From contig NZ_CP150637.1 of NCBI RefSeq assembly GCF_038500265.1, positions 1,793,501-1,857,500 of the forward strand: DNA of 64,000 bases, read 5' to 3'. Below, piece after piece: positions 45,667 through 55,178 of this stretch. The position numbers and the translations under genes are program-made. The stretch's first letter is position 1. Every line of letters starts with the position of its first letter. The notes beneath the pieces are model-generated. The model was not told the DNA's origin. It ran no database searches and saw only the letters and a list, made by a program, of their open reading frames with translations. This stretch comes from Ignatzschineria larvae DSM 13226. Its GTDB lineage: Bacteria > Pseudomonadota > Gammaproteobacteria > Cardiobacteriales > Wohlfahrtiimonadaceae.

Positions 45667-46707
45667 TTATTTCACAGGGACATAAGGCTCTAAGCCTAAT
45701 ACCATTCGACCATTTTTCGTTGCGATATTGATGGCCGCTTCTAAGTCGGTATAACGGCAACCCGTGATCAATAACTTAAGCTCTTCCCACATATCGCCAT
45801 CACTAAATGGCAACATATAATCGGCAATATTATCGGTTCCTACAGCCACAGGAATACCAGCTTTAGTGAGTTCATCCGCCGGCGTAATGGCATTACGAGT
45901 AGGTCCATGATCTTCTCGGCGTGGGCTATCAATCCAAGCAAATGGGCAGGCAATTACCATCATTTGTGCTTGGCGCATTTTGTTATAGAGCATTTGGCGA
46001 TAAGCTTCATCATGCGCTGTAATTGAAATACTATGAATCGCGACAACGCGCCCTTCCATCCCATGTTCAATGGTTTTATCGGCAACAAGCTCTGTCTCTT
46101 TCTCATCTTTTGAATTAAATTGATCCACATGAACATGTACCATTTTGCCTTGTGATTTCGCTGTTTGAAGTAAAACATCCATATGAACAGCATCCATACC
46201 TTCACCATGATCCCGTAGATCACGACGTGGAAGTCCACCAATAATATCTACTTTTTCAGCGCCCTTATCAAACCAATAACGCGCTTCTTTATCAATCACC
46301 CCTTTTAATGTCTGATTCACAAATTTGATCGTAATATCTTTCTTGTAGATCTCGCGCGCTTTGAGTGCCGCATTAATAGCCCGCTCTTCACAGATGGGGT
46401 CAACATCGATAAAGCTTCCCACAGCAGAGACGCCCTGTTCGATCATTCGCTCAATTCCCATTGAAAATTGACGATAATAATCTTCTTCCGTCATATTCTT
46501 TTTGATGCGATCTAACGTATCCCATTTCTCAATTAAAGTTTGCGTTTGATAGACTTCAAATCCTTCATAATCAATGGTAAAAGCCCGGTCACCATGCATG
46601 TGCGCATTCACCCACCCCCCATTTTCACGGATACTTTTCAATAAATACGCTTTTAAACTGCGGGTATCGGTGTAAATACGGTGTTCTTTCTCTACTAATG
46701 TGCTCAT
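45667..46707 (-). CDS. Amidohydrolase family protein, cytosine deaminase-like clade
   Basis: A 346-residue metal-dependent hydrolase. Metal-ligand motifs in order are NAHMHGDRAF (HxH), HVHVDQFNSKDE, VAIHSISI, and AVGTDNIADY with the catalytic Asp, as in cytosine deaminase and AtzC-type enzymes. The substrate is probably a cyclic or amide nitrogen compound; it cannot be fixed. No nucleobase permease is adjacent. AAGGAG precedes the ATG. The gene follows a 41-codon frame plus terminator (46791-46929), which could control it by attenuation. Confidence 0.82.
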   Translation of the reverse strand: MSTLVEKEHRIYTDTRSLKAYLLKSIRENGGWVNAHMHGDRAFTIDYEGFEVYQTQTLIEKWDTLDRIKKNMTEEDYYRQFSMGIERMIEQGVSAVGSFIDVDPICEERAINAALKAREIYKKDITIKFVNQTLKGVIDKEARYWFDKGAEKVDIIGGLPRRDLRDHGEGMDAVHMDVLLQTAKSQGKMVHVHVDQFNSKDEKETELVADKTIEHGMEGRVVAIHSISITAHDEAYRQMLYNKMRQAQMMVIACPFAWIDSPRREDHGPTRNAITPADELTKAGIPVAVGTDNIADYMLPFSDGDMWEELKLLITGCRYTDLEAAINIATKNGRMVLGLEPYVPVK

Positions 46708-46790
46708 GCGGTTCTCCTTATTATGAATACTATTCGGTAATATCGATCTTCAGCGAAGGTTTTTTATCCTTACTGCAAAATCATTCGCGC

Positions 46791-46822
46791 AAAAAAAAAC
46801 CTCCTAAATAACGGAGGTTTTT
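46791..46822 (-). terminator. Terminator or attenuator ahead of the amidohydrolase gene
   Basis: AACCTCC (46798-46804) and GGAGGTT (46813-46819) on the plus strand pair, extended by A/T arms. The minus strand follows with nine Ts. It overlaps the stop codon of the 41-codon frame and lies about 85 bases ahead of the amidohydrolase start. Confidence 0.85.
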
Positions 46823-46929
46823 AATGCAGTTAATGGGAAAACAGTAGTAATAGCAGTCACAGAATTACAATTGCGAATCATTTCAGTCATCGCTGAAGTT
46901 CGCATTATAAATTGTGTTACTCGTACCAT
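46804..46929 (-). CDS. 41-residue Thr-rich leader-like peptide
   Basis: ATG at 46929 with CAGGAGAG just upstream. The product begins MVRVTQFIMRTSAMTEM and ends TALKTSVI, with eight threonines, five valines and four isoleucines among 41 residues and a cluster SVTAITTV. The UAG stop sits in the loop and arm of a strong terminator. An imperfect hairpin (46867-46915: ACAATT/AATTGT, GCGAA/TTCGC, TTCAG/CTGAA) lies inside the frame. The layout is that of a transcription-attenuation leader, but the gene downstream is not an amino-acid biosynthesis gene. Confidence 0.5.
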   Translation of the reverse strand: MVRVTQFIMRTSAMTEMIRNCNSVTAITTVFPLTALKTSVI

Positions 46930-47129
46930 TGTCTCTCCTGATAAATTTCTGAGATCAGTCTTTCTGATCACTGTCATCTAAACAAACGAGTACATTCTAG
47001 TGATCAAAAAAATATTTGCAATCTTTTTTTCTCTTTAACAGCTTTTAATATACTTTCAAATATCATATCTACCCTGTGAAAATAGGGCAATAACGATAGA
47101 TTCCATTAAAAAATCTTTTTTAAATAACA

Positions 47130-47157
47130 TTTTTAGACAATGCTTTTTAGACAATGC
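47130..47157. repeat. 14-bp tandem duplication downstream of nadK
   Basis: TTTTTAGACAATGC occurs twice without a gap, followed by a partial third copy (TTTTAG). It lies about 40 bases past the nadK stop. It is probably slippage. Confidence 0.9.
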
Positions 47158-47193
47158 TTTTAGGTAAATCTTATTTGTAGACTCAATTTCAAC

Positions 47194-48066
47194 TTAACGC
47201 CGAACATTTGGTTGATTTCCCCAATTCAGCTTCTCTTTTAAAATTGAGAAGTAATGATAATCTTTCGAATGTAATAAGGTCAAAAGATGATCTGAAGGCT
47301 CAATCGTCAAGGTCTCACCAGAAGAGAGTGTGAAGAGCTCCTGTCCATCACACGTAATATTCACAGGATTCTGCTCTCGATCACTAATCACCACATCAAT
47401 TCGACTATTCGATGGAATCACTAGCGGTCGATGACTAAAGGTATGAGGGCAGATCGGCGAGAGTACAATCGCCGGTAATGTCGGATAGATAATCGGACCA
47501 CCCGTTGAGAGTGAATAAGCAGTTGAGCCCGTCGGTGTTGCTAGAATTAAACCATCAGAGCGATAAGTAGAGAGATATTGCTGATCTACATAGACATCGA
47601 TCTCGATAAGGCGCGATAACTCTGTCTTATGAATGACCACATCATTCATTGCAAAAGAGCGGAAATCGCCATCAATCGACGCTTTGAGTAAAAAACGTTC
47701 TTCAAATTGCACATCACCGACTAATATCTCAGATAGATGTTCGCTTAAACTCTGTTGGTCTAGATCCGTTAAAAACCCTAATCGACCTAAGTTCACCCCT
47801 AGAATTGGAATATTAAATTGATGAACTTTACGAGCAATACCTAAAAACGTCCCATCCCCACCAAACACGATAATGAGATCCGTTTCTGAAATCGCCCGCA
47901 TAATCGGTTCAGGGTAGACCAAATTACCACGATAACCAAAATTATCGACTTCAAAACATTCAAGTTGATGAGAAGCAATAATCTCTTTGGTGTAAGTGAC
48001 TGCTTCCTGAATCTCTTGACTCTCTCTATTACCAAGTATTAAGGCGATTTTTTGAATTTTTTTCAT
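47194..48066 (-). CDS. nadK: NAD kinase
   Basis: It phosphorylates NAD to NADP in the cytosol. The 290-residue protein has the catalytic GGDGTFLG motif at 69-76, LGVNLGRLGFLTD, RSDGLILATPTGSTAYSLSTGGPI (the conserved glycine-rich motif) and a C-terminal SPICPHTFSHRPLV segment. Length and order are normal. There is no clear ribosome binding site before the ATG at 48066. In E. coli nadK lies near grpE and recN; here it is between the amidohydrolase and nhaD. Confidence 0.97.
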   Translation of the reverse strand: MKKIQKIALILGNRESQEIQEAVTYTKEIIASHQLECFEVDNFGYRGNLVYPEPIMRAISETDLIIVFGGDGTFLGIARKVHQFNIPILGVNLGRLGFLTDLDQQSLSEHLSEILVGDVQFEERFLLKASIDGDFRSFAMNDVVIHKTELSRLIEIDVYVDQQYLSTYRSDGLILATPTGSTAYSLSTGGPIIYPTLPAIVLSPICPHTFSHRPLVIPSNSRIDVVISDREQNPVNITCDGQELFTLSSGETLTIEPSDHLLTLLHSKDYHYFSILKEKLNWGNQPNVRR

Positions 48067-48587
48067 GTTTTATGGTATCGTAAATTATTTAATTATGTGT
48101 CACATAGGATAGCACGATACTTTATCCATTAAAGTCCCTATTCGCTGTTTTATTGACATAATCTAAATAGCCAATGCCTATTTGTCTACTTGGCAAATTT
48201 CTCACAAATGAGATTTTTAACATAATCGAGTTGTCCAAAATATTATCAATATAAATCGAGCAATTCTGATCTATTGCGGGAATCAATCTGTTACCCACAG
48301 TATTTTATTCCTCGATTAATCAGCTGAAATCCCCGACAAAATCGAGCGATTTCCCAATGATTAATCAGAAGTCAACGGCAATAGGATATTGGGTTTTTTA
48401 GAAAATTTTTTAGAAAAAAGCGATATTGTTAGCGATTAATGTATTTAATTGTCTGTCACAAGATATAGATCAATGAACGATACTTTCAGTCAGTTAATCT
48501 CTCTATATGATTATTTCAAATCAGTCATAAATGGTCATCGTTACAATATCATCCCTCTCAATGCGCAGAATAAATGTTGGAGGTATC
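48067..48587. other. Gene-free stretch between nadK and nhaD
   Basis: 521 bases between divergent genes. AATCGAG (or its complement) recurs four times in 48220-48340, which might be scattered sites or chance. No other structure is seen. Confidence 0.4.
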
Positions 48588-50012
48588 ATGCGTTATACCC
48601 TTCTTTTGTTGCTTAGCCTAGGTCTCTTGCCTAGCGGAGCACTTGCTAGCGAAGTCTCTCTCTTCGATGGTGCAACTCTCTCCCCACTATGGTCTATTCC
48701 GTTTATCGGTATTATCCTCTCGATTGCTGTTTTCCCCCTATTTGCACCCATAACATGGGAGCATCATTTCGGTAAAATTACGGCAGGCTGGACGCTCCTC
48801 TTCTTTATTCCCCTGATTATCATCTATGGAACCGGTGTCTCTGTGAATATCTTCGCACATGCACTGATTGAAGAGTATATTCCATTTATTCTCCTACTAT
48901 TGGTGCTCTTTGCAGCTTCCGGCGGTATTCATATTTCCGGCAATCTAGTCGCAAGCCCTAAATTTAATGTCTCCATTCTCGCTGTCGGTACACTGCTTGC
49001 TTCTGTCATGGGAACCACTGGTGCGGCGATGTTACTGATTCGCCCTATCTTAATGGCTAATCGTAACCGTAAACATCGGATGCATATTCCGATCTTCTTT
49101 ATCTTCTTAGTGGCCAATATCGGTGGCGGTTTAACCCCCCTTGGCGATCCACCACTTTTCTTAGGTTTCTTAAATGGTGTTGATTTCTTCTGGACGCTTG
49201 AGCATATGTTCCTGCCTGTGCTTATCTTCTCAGTGATTCTGCTGACAGTGTTTTACTTTATTGATCTCTATTTCTTCAGAAAAGAGCAGATTGCAAAACC
49301 GACAGAAAGCACCACGATTGTGATCTTAGGCAAACAGAACTTCTTTATTATTCTCGGCGTTCTATTTGGCATTATTCTCTCCGGTGTTTGGATTCCCGGC
49401 ATCTCCTGGGATGTTTTTGGGGTAGATGTTCATATTGAAAATGTACTTCGAGATCTCTTCTTTATTGTCTTAACAATTATCTCTCTGCTCATTACCTCTA
49501 AAGAGATTCGTGAAGCGAATAACTTCAATTGGGAGCCGATTATTGAAGTAGCGAAACTCTTTGCCGGTATCTTCCTCACCATTGTGCCGGTGATTACGAT
49601 CTTAGAAGCGGGTAGTAAGGGGGCATTCGGCGCAGTTTTAGATATTACCCATACCGCCGATGGTCAACCCATTAACGTCGTCTACTTCTGGGTGACGGCT
49701 GCACTCTCTGCCTTCTTAGATAATGCACCGACCTATCTTGTCTTCTTCAAAATGGCAGGTGCACAAGCCCCTGAAGGTATGACCGGAGCACAATACTTAA
49801 TGAGTGATGGAATGAAAGCAACATTACTAGCGATCTCAATGGGTACTGTCTTTACAGGACCATTAACCTACATCGGTAACGCACCAAACTTTATGGTTAA
49901 ATCGATGGCAGAACAAGAAGGCATAAAAATGCCCTCTTTCTTCGGCTATATGTTCATTGCGATCATTGTTCTTGTACCGGTGTACATCCTATTAAATCTC
50001 ATTTTCCTGTAA
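48588..50012 (+). CDS. nhaD: NhaD-type Na+/H+ antiporter
   Basis: A 474-residue inner-membrane antiporter of the ion transporter superfamily that expels sodium using the proton gradient. It has a signal-like first segment (LLLLLSLGLLPSGALA) and around twelve helices. NhaD features include MGTTGAAMLLIRPIL, NIGGGLTPLGDPPLFLGFL, and ALSAFLDNAPTYLVFF and YIGNAPNFMVKS in the second half. GGAGG sits directly ahead of the ATG at 48588; an upstream in-frame start at 48531 lacks a site. A terminator follows. Confidence 0.92.
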   Translation: MRYTLLLLLSLGLLPSGALASEVSLFDGATLSPLWSIPFIGIILSIAVFPLFAPITWEHHFGKITAGWTLLFFIPLIIIYGTGVSVNIFAHALIEEYIPFILLLLVLFAASGGIHISGNLVASPKFNVSILAVGTLLASVMGTTGAAMLLIRPILMANRNRKHRMHIPIFFIFLVANIGGGLTPLGDPPLFLGFLNGVDFFWTLEHMFLPVLIFSVILLTVFYFIDLYFFRKEQIAKPTESTTIVILGKQNFFIILGVLFGIILSGVWIPGISWDVFGVDVHIENVLRDLFFIVLTIISLLITSKEIREANNFNWEPIIEVAKLFAGIFLTIVPVITILEAGSKGAFGAVLDITHTADGQPINVVYFWVTAALSAFLDNAPTYLVFFKMAGAQAPEGMTGAQYLMSDGMKATLLAISMGTVFTGPLTYIGNAPNFMVKSMAEQEGIKMPSFFGYMFIAIIVLVPVYILLNLIFL

Positions 50013-50072
50013 TGTAAAAACCGCATAATATTGCATCAAAAGCATCACAGAAAGATGTGAGTAAAAGTGAAA

Positions 50073-50101
50073 AAAGCACTAGATTTTCTAGTGCTTTCTT
50101 G
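50073..50101 (+). terminator. Terminator between nhaD and lysC
   Basis: AAAGCACTAGA (50073-50083) and TCTAGTGCTTT (50087-50097) form an 11-bp stem with a 3-base loop, followed by CTTGT. The T-run is short. Confidence 0.78.
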
Positions 50102-50189
50102 TAATATTTATAAGACGGTCGTGAAAAATTCAATCGCGATCGAATCTAAGAAAAATCGTACTTATCATCAAATAAGGCAGGATAAAATA

Positions 50190-51410
50190 ATGACGCTGTT
50201 AGTACAAAAATATGGAGGAAGTTCTGTTGCGACCATTGAACGTATTCAGAATGTCGCGCGCCGTATTCAAAAATATCATAATGAAGGACACCAAATGGTC
50301 GTCGTTCTCTCGGCAATGTCTGGAGAAACCGATCGTCTCATTGGTCTTGCCAATGCCATTACTAAACGCCCTAACCCTCGGGAGATGGATGCGCTTGTAT
50401 CAACGGGGGAGCAAGTCAGTATCTCTCTTCTCTGTATCGCTTTAGAAGCGATGGGCATTAAAGCAAAATCTTATAACGGCGATCAAGCACGCATTATTAC
50501 CGATCACGCGCATACTAAAGCGAGAATTAAAAATATCGATACTACTGATATGGAAGATGATCTTGCGGCAGGTTATGTGGTCGTTGTCGCAGGCTTCCAA
50601 GGCGTAACGGAAGATGGCTCAGTTACGACTCTAGGTCGAGGTGGGTCTGATACGACAGCAGTAGCCCTTGCCGCACGCTTAAATGCTTCAGAATGCCAAA
50701 TCTTTACCGATGTAGATGGTGTTTATACTACAGATCCTCGCATAGAGCCTAAAGCGCGTAAATTGGATAAAATTGCCTTTGAAGAGATGTTAGAACTCTC
50801 AAGTTTAGGTTCTAAAGTATTACAAATTCGCTCAGTTGAGCTTGCCGCAAAAAATCGTGTTCCCATTCGTGTTCTCTCTTCACTCATCGATAATAATGAG
50901 GGAACGCTTATAACTACAGAAAAGGATATTGATATGGAAGCAGCCATTATCTCTGGTGTTGCCACAAGTAAGAATGAAGCTAAAATTACGGTATTAGGTG
51001 TTCCTGATCAACCAGGGATTGCCTTTAATATTTTAGAACAAATTAGTAATGCGAATATCGAAGTAGATATGATTGTGCAAAATATCTCTCAAGATGGCAC
51101 CACTGATTTTACCTTTACCGTAAATGAGATCGACTTTGATAAAGCCTTAGAAATCACTGAAGCATCTGCAAATGAAATGGGTGCTCGTAAAGTACTCGGC
51201 GATAAAGATATTGTGAAAGTATCACTTGTCGGTTTAGGAATGCGCTCTCATGCCGGCGTTGCAAGCTTAATGTTTAAAGCCCTGGCGGATGAAAAAATCA
51301 ATATCAAAATGATCTCGACCTCTGAAATCAAAGTTTCAGTGGTTATCGAAAGCAAATATCATGAGCTTGCCGTACGTACACTGCATGAAGCATTTAAACT
51401 TGCAGAATAA
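50190..51410 (+). CDS. lysC: Aspartate kinase, ACT-regulated
   Basis: It phosphorylates aspartate, the first step to lysine, threonine, methionine and diaminopimelate. The protein has 406 residues starting MTLLVQKYGGSSVA at 50190. That start fits the family, while the frame further upstream runs through the nhaD terminator. The kinase domain shows STGEQVSISLL, TTLGRGGSDTTAVALAA, and FTDVDGVYTTDPR; two ACT domains follow (VLGVPDQPGIAFNILEQI and SLVGLGMRSHAGVASLMF). The length and ACT layout are of the lysine/threonine-sensitive type found in pseudomonads rather than E. coli LysC. Confidence 0.95.
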   Translation: MTLLVQKYGGSSVATIERIQNVARRIQKYHNEGHQMVVVLSAMSGETDRLIGLANAITKRPNPREMDALVSTGEQVSISLLCIALEAMGIKAKSYNGDQARIITDHAHTKARIKNIDTTDMEDDLAAGYVVVVAGFQGVTEDGSVTTLGRGGSDTTAVALAARLNASECQIFTDVDGVYTTDPRIEPKARKLDKIAFEEMLELSSLGSKVLQIRSVELAAKNRVPIRVLSSLIDNNEGTLITTEKDIDMEAAIISGVATSKNEAKITVLGVPDQPGIAFNILEQISNANIEVDMIVQNISQDGTTDFTFTVNEIDFDKALEITEASANEMGARKVLGDKDIVKVSLVGLGMRSHAGVASLMFKALADEKINIKMISTSEIKVSVVIESKYHELAVRTLHEAFKLAE

Positions 51411-51483
51411 AATTCAACAATAAAATTCAACAGCATTATTGGTCAATAATGCTAGATTGAATCTAACAATAGAATAATATAAC

Positions 51484-51537
51484 AATACCTAAATAGATTT
51501 CTCTACGATTGAAAAGAGACTATTTAGGTATTTTTTT
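51484..51537 (+). terminator. Terminator after lysC
   Basis: AATACCTAAATAG (51484-51496) and CTATTTAGGTATT (51520-51532) form a 13-bp stem, with an inner TCTCT/AGAGA, followed by TTTTT. Confidence 0.9.
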
Positions 51538-51685
51538 GCCAGTTATGACCATTCGCTGATTATAATATTTCCATTCTAATTCAACGGGAATCTTTGCACT
51601 TATAGGGGAATGCATTAAAATAGAGAACTATCTAACCAATAACAGAGGATCTTCTCCGTTACTATACCTAGGACGGTGCCATTTT

Positions 51686-53467
51686 ATGAGAAAGATTAGC
51701 TATTTTCTAACGACCTTGTTTCTGTTAATTCCTGCGCAATTTAGCTTCGCAGAACGTCAGCTTTCCGTTGCTATAGAAGGAATTACCAATAAAAAGGCTT
51801 TAGAAAATGCTCAAAATGCCACTGAGCTCTATCAGCTCAATGGGAAAGAGGCGCCTTCCGATCTGCGGATTCAATGGCTCTATGAGGAGGGGGCAAAAGA
51901 GATTATCGATGCGCTGCAACCTTATGGTTACTATCGCGCAGATGTGAAAGGCAACTTACTGTATGAAGGCAATACGGTCAAAGTAGTCTATCAAGTCACG
52001 CCGAATGAACGCATTCCCATTGGTGAACTTAATCTCGGCATTACGGACTTAGATGCGATCAAAACGCGTCCTACGAAAGAGGCAATGAGTGAATATCAGG
52101 CTTTTGACTCTATCTTAACATCAACTAAGATGAAAGTCGGCGCACCGCTCAATCATACCCAGTATGAATCAACCAAAAGCAAACTCTCACAAAAAGCCTC
52201 TGAATTGGGTTACTTTGATGCCTATTATCCTGAGCATCAAATTTTAGTCAATCTCGATGATTATAAAGCGTATATCGATCTTGAGATGACTTTAGGTGAG
52301 CGCTACGTATTCGGTAATACCACCTTTCATCAAGAGTATTTTGATAATGCTTTTCTTGAACGATTTCTCATCGGGATGAAAGAAAGCAATGATTATAGCG
52401 ATCAAAAACTGGTGAAATTACAATCAAGCTTCAATGAGTCCAACTACTTTGAGGATGCGGTGATTGTTCCTAAAATCAATGCTCAAGATAAAGATGTCCC
52501 GCTCGATATCTATCTTCGTCTTAGAAAACAGCGCACCTTAACGCTCGGTCTTGGTTACTCTTCTGATATCGGCCTTAAAACTATGGGCGGTATGACCTGG
52601 CACTATGTTAATCCCTATGGTCATCGTTTAGTCACCAGCTTCCTATTGGCACAGAAAAAGCGAGATGCGCTCATCAACTACCAAATTCCCGGTACTGACC
52701 CGCTCAAAGATCAATATAATATCTTCGCTAAGTATGACTATGAAGATACCTCAACTAAGGATTACACCACTTATATGGTCGGGGTCTCTAAAGAGCGTAT
52801 TCGTGAACAGTATAAGTATGGTTATTCTCTACACTATCAATATGATAAATTCCGAGATTTTGATGGTAGTAAACAAAACAGTCGCTATCTTGTCCCAACC
52901 ATTTATGGTGAATGGAAGACAGCGCCGGTTATTCCTTTCGATCAATTTGGCCTGATTATCGATGGCCAATTACGGGGAGCCTCCGGTAAAGTACTCTCAA
53001 CAACCACTTTCCTCCAAGCTAAATTAGGCGCTACCGCCTTTGTTCCTTTGGGGGAGAATAATCGCTTTATTCTTCGCGGTGCGACAGGCTATACCAAAAT
53101 CCGAGATCGCGATATGCCACGCCTGCCCCCTAGCCTTCGCTTCTATGCCGGTGGGGATAACTCCGTACGCGGTTATAAATATGATGGAATCGGTGATAAG
53201 GGCTATAACGGCGATATTTACGGCGGAAAGAAATTAATCGTAGGTAGTATTGAATATGAGCATAAAATTATCCCAAGTCTCTCTGTGGTGGCCTTTGTAG
53301 ATGCCGGTGATGCTTATAATAGTAAACTAGAGCTCAAATATGGTGCTGGTGCCGGTGTTCGTTGGTACTCCCCAATTGGAACCGTAAAACTCGATCTAGC
53401 GCATGGCTTTGATAAAGAGTATGGCGATACCATTCGACTGCATCTTAATATCAATAGCGAACTATAA
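51686..53467 (+). CDS. tamA: Translocation and assembly module outer-membrane protein TamA
   Basis: A BamA-superfamily (Omp85) outer-membrane protein of 593 residues. It has a signal peptide (1-22), three POTRA-like periplasmic domains to about residue 270, then a 16-strand barrel ending in a C-terminal hydrophobic residue pattern. Visible are TLTLGLGYSSDIGLKT, the lid-region motif LRFYAGGDNSVRGY, and GAGAGVRWYSPIGTVKLDLAH. TamA works with the inner-membrane protein TamB in outer-membrane biogenesis; no tamB follows here, a MITE copy does. TamA was first linked to autotransporter assembly. Confidence 0.92.
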   Translation: MRKISYFLTTLFLLIPAQFSFAERQLSVAIEGITNKKALENAQNATELYQLNGKEAPSDLRIQWLYEEGAKEIIDALQPYGYYRADVKGNLLYEGNTVKVVYQVTPNERIPIGELNLGITDLDAIKTRPTKEAMSEYQAFDSILTSTKMKVGAPLNHTQYESTKSKLSQKASELGYFDAYYPEHQILVNLDDYKAYIDLEMTLGERYVFGNTTFHQEYFDNAFLERFLIGMKESNDYSDQKLVKLQSSFNESNYFEDAVIVPKINAQDKDVPLDIYLRLRKQRTLTLGLGYSSDIGLKTMGGMTWHYVNPYGHRLVTSFLLAQKKRDALINYQIPGTDPLKDQYNIFAKYDYEDTSTKDYTTYMVGVSKERIREQYKYGYSLHYQYDKFRDFDGSKQNSRYLVPTIYGEWKTAPVIPFDQFGLIIDGQLRGASGKVLSTTTFLQAKLGATAFVPLGENNRFILRGATGYTKIRDRDMPRLPPSLRFYAGGDNSVRGYKYDGIGDKGYNGDIYGGKKLIVGSIEYEHKIIPSLSVVAFVDAGDAYNSKLELKYGAGAGVRWYSPIGTVKLDLAHGFDKEYGDTIRLHLNINSEL

Positions 53468-53516
53468 TGATCAGAAAATTAGGCTACTTCCCCCCTAAAA
53501 CCTTAAAATCAGATTT

Positions 53517-53691
53517 TATAGTAAATTTGGTTTAAGAAAAATATTTCTTTAAACAGCTATTGTGGGATTTTAAAAAAACATCAAACCGTGCTAAACAACA
53601 CTTGCAAGATGCCGGATAGAACGATTTTCTGACTTATTACAACCGATGCGCCGGCATTTCAATAAGCTTATTTTGAACCGATCTTACTATA
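53517..53691 (+). mobile_element. MITE-like repeat copy D (full length)
   Basis: 175 bases from TATAGTAAATTTGGTTTAAG to the inverted end TTGAACCGATCTTACTATA. It is the most complete copy in the window and the reference for the others. It lies 49 bases after tamA and 64 before tilS, so it may separate or influence them. Confidence 0.92.
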
Positions 53692-53755
53692 CTGTATGAT
53701 CGGCTCTATTACGCATTAAGTATCTATTCATGCATTGTATAAATTTCAAATAAAT

Positions 53756-55066
53756 ATGACCAATAACCCTACTCTTCCCCGTTGGTATCATGAGATATTT
53801 CAACGTTATGCTTCTATTTTACAAACAAAATCAGCACTCTATGTTGCTTTAAGTGCCGGTGTTGATTCTAACACCTTACTCCATTGGCTCTACAGCTTTA
53901 AAGCCGAGCTTCCACCTATCTATACTATTCATGTGAATCATAATTGGCATGATAATTACTCTCACCTATGGGCGCTCTTTGCTCGCAGGCGTTCTGAGCA
54001 ATATGGCTTTACCCATGTCCATTATGAAGCCCATTTCCCTGACCATGATCCTCGAGGATTAGAAGCAGCCGGAAGAGAGATGCGCTACCGTAAATTTGGC
54101 GAAACTATGCAGGAAAATTCCCTACTTTGCGTTGGTCATCATCGCTCAGATCAAGCAGAAACCGTAATGCAACGGCTCTTACGTAGCGCCGGCGTTCGTG
54201 GATTAGGCGCTATGCGGGATTTTAACACCGTTCAATTTGGCGAATATGAGATCAAACTATTTCGCCCTTTCCTCTCTATCTCCAAAATGACGCTCTATCG
54301 CACTGCCATTGATCTACGCATTCCTTGGATGGAGGATTATAGCAATCATGAGACTGAAGAGATGGAACGTAATATTATTCGTAATGAGATCTTCCCTTCT
54401 ATTGACGGACGATTCCCTCAATATGAGAGCGCCTTTTATCAAGTCTCACAGTTTATGCAAGAAGCGGATGATCTCTTAGTGGAAATCGCTGAAGAAGATT
54501 TAAAAATGGTGGGGGATCATCAGGATTTATCACAATTGTCATTACCGGCACTTCTGAAACTCTCTCCTCGCCGGCAGAAGAATCTGTTACAAATTTGGAT
54601 TCGCACTTGGAATATCTCATTTTCAGCCAAGCAATTACAGGAATTTTTCCGCACTTTTATCGAACAATCCCCCACACATCAAAGCCTCTTTAAACTTGGG
54701 GAATATGGTATTTACTACTATCAAGAGAAGCTCTATTTACGCCTGCTAAAATCTCCTATCGTCAAAGACTTTGCACTGATCCCTGCACCTAATGCACCGG
54801 CAGCTGAATTTTGGCAACAAAACCCTTGTCGTCTAATTCCAAGAGCTGGCGGTGAGCGTTTTCATCCTATTGGCCGCCATAAAAGTCAAACCTTAAAAAA
54901 ACTGCTACAAGAAGCAGAACTGCCACAATGGGAACGCACACAATGTTGGCTACTCCAATCAATCAAAACTGGCGATATTCTCTGGGTAAATCATTTAGGC
55001 TTTGCGCAATCATTGACCCCTTTTATGGCTCAAGAAGGCTTAGCTCCCAAACTGATTACGCAATAA
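53756..55066 (+). CDS. tilS: tRNA(Ile)-lysidine synthase
   Basis: TilS converts C34 of the CAU tRNA-Ile to lysidine, changing its codon from AUG to AUA; it is essential. The protein has 436 residues from the ATG at 53756; an in-frame TTG at 53735 is less likely. The PP-loop reads ALSAGVDSN where the usual form is SGGxDS. Further motifs are TIHVNHNW, VGHHRSDQAETVMQRLLRSAG, and a C-terminal domain with GGERFHPIGRHKSQTLKKLLQE. There is no clear ribosome binding site. The gene is bracketed by two MITE copies in opposite orientation. Confidence 0.95.
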   Translation: MTNNPTLPRWYHEIFQRYASILQTKSALYVALSAGVDSNTLLHWLYSFKAELPPIYTIHVNHNWHDNYSHLWALFARRRSEQYGFTHVHYEAHFPDHDPRGLEAAGREMRYRKFGETMQENSLLCVGHHRSDQAETVMQRLLRSAGVRGLGAMRDFNTVQFGEYEIKLFRPFLSISKMTLYRTAIDLRIPWMEDYSNHETEEMERNIIRNEIFPSIDGRFPQYESAFYQVSQFMQEADDLLVEIAEEDLKMVGDHQDLSQLSLPALLKLSPRRQKNLLQIWIRTWNISFSAKQLQEFFRTFIEQSPTHQSLFKLGEYGIYYYQEKLYLRLLKSPIVKDFALIPAPNAPAAEFWQQNPCRLIPRAGGERFHPIGRHKSQTLKKLLQEAELPQWERTQCWLLQSIKTGDILWVNHLGFAQSLTPFMAQEGLAPKLITQ

Positions 55067-55128
55067 AAGAGATAGAATCGATAAATTCCATTAAATAAAC
55101 TCATACTATGAGTTCTATGAACAATACA

Positions 55129-55156
55129 AAGGCCACATAGCGTGGCCTTGATTTTT
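55129..55156 (+). terminator. Terminator after tilS
   Basis: AAGGCCAC and GTGGCCTT form an 8-bp GC-rich stem with a 5-base loop, followed by GATTTTT. Confidence 0.9.
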
Positions 55157-55178
55157 AGATTCTAACTATCATCACTTT

